DNA of 60,000 nt. Source: Branchiostoma floridae. Taxonomy: Eukaryota; Chordata; Leptocardii; Amphioxiformes; Branchiostomatidae. The stretch covers positions 9,512,311 to 9,572,310 of the forward strand of contig NC_049992.1 in assembly GCF_000003815.2 (NCBI RefSeq), given 5' to 3'. A model generated the notes under the pieces. That model ran no database searches and was not told the DNA's origin. It worked only from the letters and a program-made list of their open reading frames with translations. This document shows, in pieces, positions 12,201-21,200 of the stretch; position 1 is the first letter of the stretch, and every line of letters starts with the position of its first letter. The translations under genes and the position numbers were made by a program.

Positions 12201-15200
12201 AAAAAAAAAAATAGGAATTTTGAAGAAACTTGATTCAGCTGCATTTGTTATTAGTTACCATATTGTTGACAGGTGATTTTCAAATTTTTTGTCAGAACCG
12301 ATCAACAACCCAGGCTGGTTTCTCCCAGAGGATGATGGGAAGATGAACAATGCGTACCGCCCTCTGCTGCAAAAAGTCATGCCAGTGTTCATGAACAAGC
12401 ACATTAGTATGAAGGTAAAAAATCTGGTTCTTAGCTTTTAAGTTAATTTTCTTATTATCTTCAGCAGGGTTGTAGCCAAGGTGTGCCCAAGGTGCGAGAC
12501 GTCGCAACGTTTCTAGGGTGGTTCGGGTGTAAACACTGGAAAATTTTGAAATCTAGACCCTCTGAAACAATATTTCCTGCGTTTTGAGGTGCACATTTTG
12601 CTGATAGACTAAGCGGTTCAATGGCATCTGTTTTGGTGAAAATTACACAAGGGAGACAGTCTTTTCATGTCGATTTTTGTCTGTCACACTCAGAGGACGG
12701 AATGGTCACAAATTTTGTTCCGTTCTAAGCTGCAAAATTCCGTCAAAGGACAGATGCTGGCTACAACCCTGATCTTTAGTTCGTATTAGATATCTAGTTA
12801 ACAAACATGCATTCTTACTTGAAGAATGTTTCTAGATGCTTGTGAATCCAAATTGCTCAACTAATAAACTGTCATATGGTGTACATGATAATACAATATA
12901 GTAAGTGGTGACAGACTATAATTCTGGACAGTCATATCTGGAAAATCTTAGATATTTGGAAGACATACATGTACTAGCCAGATCTGATGAGATGATGACG
13001 TAAGTAAGATGTAAAACATGGTTACGAGTGTCAATAAGTTCCCTTTTAATGGACATAGCCAATTCTATGCATTCTGGCTAGAGAATTCTGCCACAATTTC
13101 ACAGAACTCCCGTTCCCATTCCTTTAGTCACACCTGTATATTCTGTTACTATGTTTTACATCATACCTACTGTCATCAACTCATCTGGCAAGTATACTTC
13201 CAAATATTTAAGATTTTCTGGAATTAGACGAGTCAGAATTATAGTGTCACCTGTTGAACTGACGGAGCAATAATTATATATTAATGATACCAAGACGTAC
13301 ATGCATGTGTCCTAATTTGTCCTGTACATGTATATTGCATGAGCGAGCATGTCTTCTGTCACTGTCTCTAGGTTGCTCGAAAGCACAAGCTCCCTCTGCC
13401 AGCCAGCCAGGTATTGCATTGGTTGTTTTAACCACTGTGTGTCCTCAGTGCCCCTCCTTTCAAGCACTAACATTCGCATTTTGTGTGTTAAATTAATATA
13501 TTTTGCTTTGTTTTATTTTCACAGACTAATTCAATCACTGTCATAAAATTGCCATGCATTACTGCCATGCATTTAGCTTAAGTTCCCATTTGTACTGCAG
13601 GCCGCACTTATTCTAGTTGGTTTGTTCTTTTGTTACAGTGTACTTTGCTTTAGCCTGCATAGCTTGTTCATGGAACAGGTTATTAATATTAGGTTTGACT
13701 GGCTTTACTCTTTATTTGATGTACAAACTTACATGTATTGAGTCAAATGCATTGTGTGCATTGCTTTGCTGTAATGTGATGTGCATGTCCTTCATGTATT
13801 ACACTTATTACTGTAACAGTAACAGTTACTGTAACATAGAATAGTACACATGCAAATTTTCACACATTCCTATAGTGAGCACTTTAACATTATTGAAAAA
13901 ATTTTGTACATCACTATCCACATTGAGATTAGACTGTTTTGAAAGTTTGGGGTTTTACTGGACATGAAGTGCAATCTGACTGTACTATTCAACATTTATT
14001 TATTCTGTTGATTGTATAAATCACAATTAATCATATGATAACTAACTAAGTAATGCTAAGTAAAGGATTTAGATCATGGTTTAAATTCATAGCAGTTTCC
14101 GGTTTGATCAGTACAACTGTATGTTTTAAAATCTACTTTTCCAGCAGAGACTTAGCCATACAGGTAGACTTTCTCTGGTACAATACAAGCCCAGGATACT
14201 CAATAAAAATCATATCATAACAATGTTTTTGTTTGTTTAACACACAATAAACTTACTTAACACACTGGTTTTGTATGGTGAATACAAGTGTGGTGGGTTC
14301 TTTAATGTGCCCAAGGTGTGACTGAGAAATGATGTCCTCAAATACAGTACCTCCGCTTTATATTCCGTCAGATAAGACATCCCTATCCAAAGCTCATTTG
14401 CACCTTGAGTCCAGGGAAGAAATAGGAGTTAAAGTACCCTTTTTTAGGCCCTATGAGATCACAATAGGGGTGGGTACCGGTACAGAAAATTCAGTTCCAG
14501 GTCCGGTTTAGGTCCAGAGGATCAGATCTAGGTCCGGACCTGAACCTGATTCAGTATGTGAAAACCTGTGAATGGACGATAATCAAGACAATGGTCCATT
14601 TTGCTACAAAGAAATCTGTTTTGTGTAGTATTCGACTCCCACTGGCTTATTAAAATCCTACAAAGCTACATTTTGTAGCTGTCTCTGACTCAGAAGAGTC
14701 CGTACGATTGACTGTAAAAGTTGACAGAAATAACTATAGACTCTACTGTACTTCGCTCTTGTTATTTTCCTTGACCGGTAGGCCCCAAAACATCTGAATG
14801 CCTGATCATATAATCTGTTCATTTTACAATCAGTTCAACATCCAGTCCACCAAATTTTTTCAGGTCCGGTTTTTCTGGACCGGTCCAATAAGAAAACCGT
14901 TTTTTTTACCGGTACCCACCCCTAGTTCACAACAATGGGGCCTGCAAAGGATTTGAACCCAGAACCCATACATTCTAAGTCAACAGTCCTATCTACAAGA
15001 CTACCTTGTTCCCTCTTCTCACCACTCGGCGTTGTTGCAGGTGTCGTGTGCGATCCACAACCCCATCGTGTCTGAGCAGGAAGAGGAGGACCTACTAGAG
15101 GACGGGTACGACAGTTTCTCCAACGTGGCGTGGGGCTACGTGTGGGTGTGCAGCGGGGAGCACTCCCTGGGTCAGATCACCATCATGTCCTTCCAGGTAG

Positions 15201-18200
15201 CAAATGCAACGTTCATCTTAGTTTAGTTATATTGTAATGTGTGGGTGAGTGAGTGAGTGAGTGAGTGGGTGGGTGGGTGGGTGAGTCGGTGGGTGAGTGA
15301 TTGAGTGAGTGGGTGGATGAGTGAGTGAGTGAGTGAGTGAGATGAAAATGTATCCTTCTTCATAGGTATTGATGTTGTTTGGAAAAAGCCAATTTTTTTA
15401 AATATTCATGCATCGGGCATGTTGTGAGTCGATATTCTTCTAACCGACCACCTGGCCAAATCGACCCCTATTGCCTGGTCCCCCGGGTGGTCGTCTTGGG
15501 CAGTTTTGACTGTATTTGTTACCTTTTGCAGCCCCCAACTCCACGTGTGATCGAGAGCTTCAATGTGTCGGAGTCCTGTATCATCAGTATAGAGATGGTG
15601 CCTGGCAGTGATGAGGAGAACTGGGAACAGGCCGTCAGGGAAGGGCGCGAGAAAAAGAAGAACTTCGCCCTGCCGACCATGTGGCTCGGCACAGAAAACG
15701 GGAGGTAGGGACACTCCATGATGTGAAGCTTCTTGTGCATACATACATGTCATAGGCATGCATATGACACTACATATTATACATATTAACCATATTGCAG
15801 AGATTTATTAGTGTAGGCTGGTTGCAATTGCTATCATGGTGCTTCGTGCTTTGAGACAATTTGCCTCCAATACTCTTTTAAGTGCTCAAAGGGTTAACTT
15901 TACAAAAGGTTTTATTGGGGCTTTGCACAGCTACGGTTTCTTGGTGATAGATTTAGGGGTTAAACTTGCTGTTAATGCTGGTGTATGATAATGGTGTTAT
16001 CTGCAAAGTAACCTATAAATCAGGCTTCATACACATTGTGGAACTCTTGAAAAATGTTGTAAATGTTCTTTGATAGTTAAAGACTGAGGTTGTTTCAGAA
16101 ATTGCTGACTGAGGTTGTTTCAGAAATTGCTACTCTTGTGTCTTATATTATCTTGTGCCATCATAGACCTCTTATAATAATGACAACATTAATCTTTAAT
16201 GTAATTATGATAATAATTATACAGTCTGTGTTAGAATGCAAAACTTCACACTAGATTCTGTCCATCTAAAATGTTTGTGCTTTCTGTCATGTGTTATCAA
16301 TCAATGCTTGACTGCATTGATTTAACATTGATTTATCGCTAGCAGAATCATTGCCCATTTAGTGTAGAAAGCTTAATGTGAACAAGACATTTTTTTCTAA
16401 ATTGAAAATTGAATATGGATGAGTATACTTGTCATGTAGATTAGGTTGTAACATATCCCAAAAGCCCAATGCTTGAGTGTCTAAAGCCCACGTTTATTTT
16501 TAGCCAAGAATGTGTTATATGTGCAAAATCATGTTGTCGTGTAATTGTTATGTTTTGACTAAATTTAATATAAATGTGTTACGATTGACGTGTATATTCA
16601 TGTACAGGTTCTGTCCGCCTTTGATTAAGTCCACAGCATTTCTATCCATTCATCTAACACTTCTAAAGCTAAGGGGTTCGCACATGCTTGGGTACACTTC
16701 TCTTTAAGATATCCTCTGCTTCTTTAACCTTCTTGCCCTGGTGTCTTGTTACTAATGCAATACTGGAAGAGGTATACATGTAGTTGTGAGCTCAAGGATT
16801 TTGTTGTTTTGGGTTTCACATTTAATCAACACAGTTTTCTTCCCATGCACAATTTCCCGACTTGTTTTGTAGTCATCTTCATCCGTTCATTTTGCATGGT
16901 GTTTTGTTGATATGTGGCTCTATGTTTATAGGTTGCATGTGATTTGGGCCTGCCCACCTCCACCAAGGTAATACTAATAAATGCTTGTCCTTAATTTCCA
17001 CTTTTTCTTCCCTCCTTCCATTCTTTCTCTCTGCTATGCTTTTAGGTTTAATTCTTGCTGTGGTTTGTAGAAGGATGGTGCAAGTTTTTTTTTTTACTTT
17101 GCATCACAGTTAATTTCTGGTTACACATTTTTTATCACTGACAGACATTCAGACAATTATTTGATGATTTAAAAAAAAAGTTTTTGACAAGAGGAAACAA
17201 ATTATCCTTGTGACCTTAAAACAGTTTCTTTTTGTAGCAGACAATTCAAACATGACTTAAACTGATATCATGTTGCATATCAGTTATGTTTCTTTTCCAA
17301 TGTATTGTTCCGTTTATCACATTTGCAAAGTTGAATTTGACAGTATACTTCACAAAGTCTTAGCACCCATATGAAAATTTCCAGAACAATGTTTTAATCC
17401 AAATGGGTGGGAAACTTCAGCAGATAGTCCAGTATGCAGAGTAAACCCTTAGGCTAGTGAATGGAAAGAAATGTTGCAAGACTGTATTTTCACCCAACAA
17501 ACTTCTGTGTGTCATTTTTGACATTGACGTGTTTGTTCACACTCTCCCTCACTAGCATTCTGGAAGTGCCTCTTACTAAGAAACGGAGGAGGTAACGTTT
17601 AAAACCCTTGTGTGTGCTGTGTGTGCAACTAACTCATCCAACCTTCCCTCCAGTCTCTATTTATAACAACTCTGTAAGTGTAAGATGTGACGTGTCCCTT
17701 TAAAGCAAGGGTTTTGCTGGGTAAAAAACCTCGCAAAAGCCGTGCTGTTTTTGTGTGACCCAATGTTATCATGATCATCATCACTATCATCCAGTCTTGT
17801 CTTTCACTTGTATTCAGTTATTGACCCAACATTGTTGCACATGTACTGTATGTAGAAAAGTCTGTTCAAATGCACTTTAAGTCTTGATAGATTAAATTTA
17901 TGAAGCAGGTCCTCTTTCTGTATAGTTGGTGTTTGTCTAAAATACATTTTTACTGTATAGGGCTTCAGATCGATAAAGGTGCTGAGAAGTGATATCTGGC
18001 AAAATTTAACTGCCGTTATTCAAAAAATACAACAAGACAGGTTTCCAGTTACAATAGGATAATTTTTTTCAACTAGCCCCAAAATATTGTGCAATCTGTA
18101 GTTGAAAGTATCAGCACAAGAAGATTGTTATAGTCTCTTTTATTTGATCTCAGAAGTTGTCTCATTTTTCCTTTAATAAGACAGCAGCATAAAATACCGT

Positions 18201-21200
18201 CAAGGCTGCCCAACCAGCTAAACCCAGAGCATAAATAAATATTATGTATATACCTTATGAGTCATCACTGTGTAAACCAATCAGGCTCAAGAATGGCAAA
18301 TCTGATCAAATTGTAGCTGGTTAAGTACAAGATCACCCTAATGCCTCAGATCTGACTAGTAAAACAACAATTCTGTGCATAACATTTCTCCCCTGTGTGT
18401 GTCCCATAGCCTGCATATCTACAGCACAACCCAGTCGGCAAAGAAACAGAACCTCCTGACGTTCACCGCGCCGGGAAACCGACCCATCCTCGCCATCAAG
18501 TACTGCAACAAGAGGGTCTTCTCTGCACTGGATGATGGGAAGGTCATCATTTTAAGAAGACTTGAAGGTGAGAAAATGCAATTTGACAGTGGATTTTGAA
18601 ATATATTCATAGCAAAAATATCAACTAAATGAATATTCTCCAGATTTTTATATCATTTGCCAGATGCACAACTGTGTACACCAGGTCCTGCATTATATGC
18701 TTGCATGCTATATGAGCAAGGTGCTACTAATGAATTTGTAGAAGTTGCTTTAATAATGTCATGAAACTTATCTGAAGTTTGTGTTAGCTGCACTTAGTCC
18801 TACATCACATTTCCTATCGGGGGCCCAGCTGGTTTGTCTGCAGAAATGAAAGATAAAAGTTTATGCCAATAAATACGCACAAAGCCACTGTTGAATTATT
18901 TTTGGTCTGTTTTGTGTTTTTGTTGCCTTTTACATCATACTTTTCGTTCCCCTAAACTGCCCGACTGGGCCCCTTTATGGAATTGTGACGTTAGCCTTAC
19001 GCAACTTGCAGATGATGTAGATCTAATGGAAGCTAACAGAAGTTTTTCTCCTGTTGCCCCAGATGGAACATGGAAGGTGAAAGAACCGAAGATCTGTCAG
19101 CTGGATGACAACAAGCCCGTCACGTCCCTCTTCCCATTTGAGAACCAGATCTGGTGTGCCTGTGGTAACAGAGTACACATCATCGATGCAGAGACTGAGC
19201 AAATAAAGGTTACAACACCAAATCTTATATTTTTCATATCGATATTGGATACATGTCTGTGTCAACAATCTAACACTGGAAGCTGGTCAGCTCTGTGAAT
19301 TTGAGAATATTTAACAGTATTTCATAATTGATGGGTTGTCAATACACGTTATGGTGATTGAACTAAATTAACTTTAATCAAAATATTCCATGTACTTTAC
19401 TCTGTTAGAAGTATGCAACATTAGGAAGATACATTGTATGAGAAGACTTTGCAAACAGGCACAAAAGACTACCAAAAACTCTCTTAGTTTTTTTTCCTCA
19501 TTCAAAAGATTACAATCCAGCGGTGATGTGGTTTATATTTACCACCAAACTATCTCATAGAATGATTTAATTAAGAAACATGTAAATAATTGAGGGTAAA
19601 TCCCCGAATGAAAGTTTTGAATGGGAACTACATGTATGTGGCTCCAGATGTCTTACTGAAGAATGACTGTGGGCCAAATGATACTGGCTAGCTTGAGGAA
19701 TACATCCATGCCACTAAATACATCAAACAGGATCAAATAACAGAAGATTTAACATCTTTAACATTTCCCCTCTCCAGACGAGTTTTGAGGTGAGCAGTGA
19801 TGTGTCAGCAGAGCACATTGTGGTGTCAGGAGTGGGAGTGTGGGTGTCTCTACAGAACAAGTCCACTATCCGCCTGTACCACACAGAAACACTGGAGCAT
19901 CTACAGGACATCAACGTAGCCTCCACCATACACAGGATGTTAGATGGTAAGCCATGTTTCCTGAAGACACATGCATGCGTAGGAAACCAGGGCTGTCTCC
20001 AGGACCCGTCCCTCCGTCCTGGGACAGACACAAATTTTACCCTTTCAATTCCAAATATCTGAAATTCATTATATCAAATAGATGAAATGTGTTTTGACAA
20101 GCTTAAAATTACAGATTTGATAACCAAAATGAACATCAGCTCCCAAACAGGAAAAAAAAAGTTTGAAGCTGGAGACAGCCTTGTAAGAAACCAAATGAAT
20201 TGTAATCAAAATGGTTTATGATAGTTATTGCTCAGTACAATCTAACATTATCATAGTGGGAAAATTGTGTGCAGAAAAAATTCAGCTTTATTTGATGTAT
20301 AGTATCATGAAATGAATTGGGCTACATGGAAAGTTGTGGGTTCAAATAATTGATTCATGTACTGTACATTCAGAATGTCATAGACTAATTGACCATTGAC
20401 ACACTCTAAGTGATTTGTATCAATGGTATTTAGAATTTTTTAATGATGATTTCCAACACTTGAAATATCTTAAGTTACTTGATAGATTAAAGCTATAACT
20501 GAATGTACATGATGAAAGTAAATTTCCTAATGGAAGCTTTGTTTGATTTTGTTTTGCAGAGCTGGACCCAAAAGTTCAGGAGTTGCTCTCTGACAAACCC
20601 ATCCATGTAACACTACTGGAGGCAAGTAAGGGTTGTTTGTGGGTGGGTACCAACCTGGGAGTAGTAGTGAGCCTCCCCCTGCCCAGACTAGGGGGAGTTC
20701 CACTCATTACTGGGAGGGGTATGGTTGCCTACCACACCCACAATGGCCCAGTGCGCTTCATCACTGTTATCAAGACAAAGACACACACCATCAAGAGTAG
20801 GGCAAAAGAAAGGAGACCAAGTGAAGGTAAGAGTCACAGTATAGATCTTGTACTTTTGGTTTGTTTTATTTCTGTATATCTACTGCAGCCTTTAAGTTGG
20901 CACATAGTTATAACTTTTAATGAGAAATGCATGATGATGGATGAATATGTGGTATATTAATGTCATGCCACACTGATTTGCTTCCTTGATTCTTGGATTG
21001 AAAAAAATAACACAGTAGATTGTAACATCAGGAGAACAGAGTCTCAAGGTAAAGTTACAATCAAATTTTCCCCCCTTTTTTGTTGTGTCCTCTTCATGAA
21101 ATTTCACATCTAAATATTATGGATCCAACACATCAAATTAGCGTGGCCATAGCACATAAACTTTGGAGTACATTTTCTAAATGATATGATGTCTGTCTCA

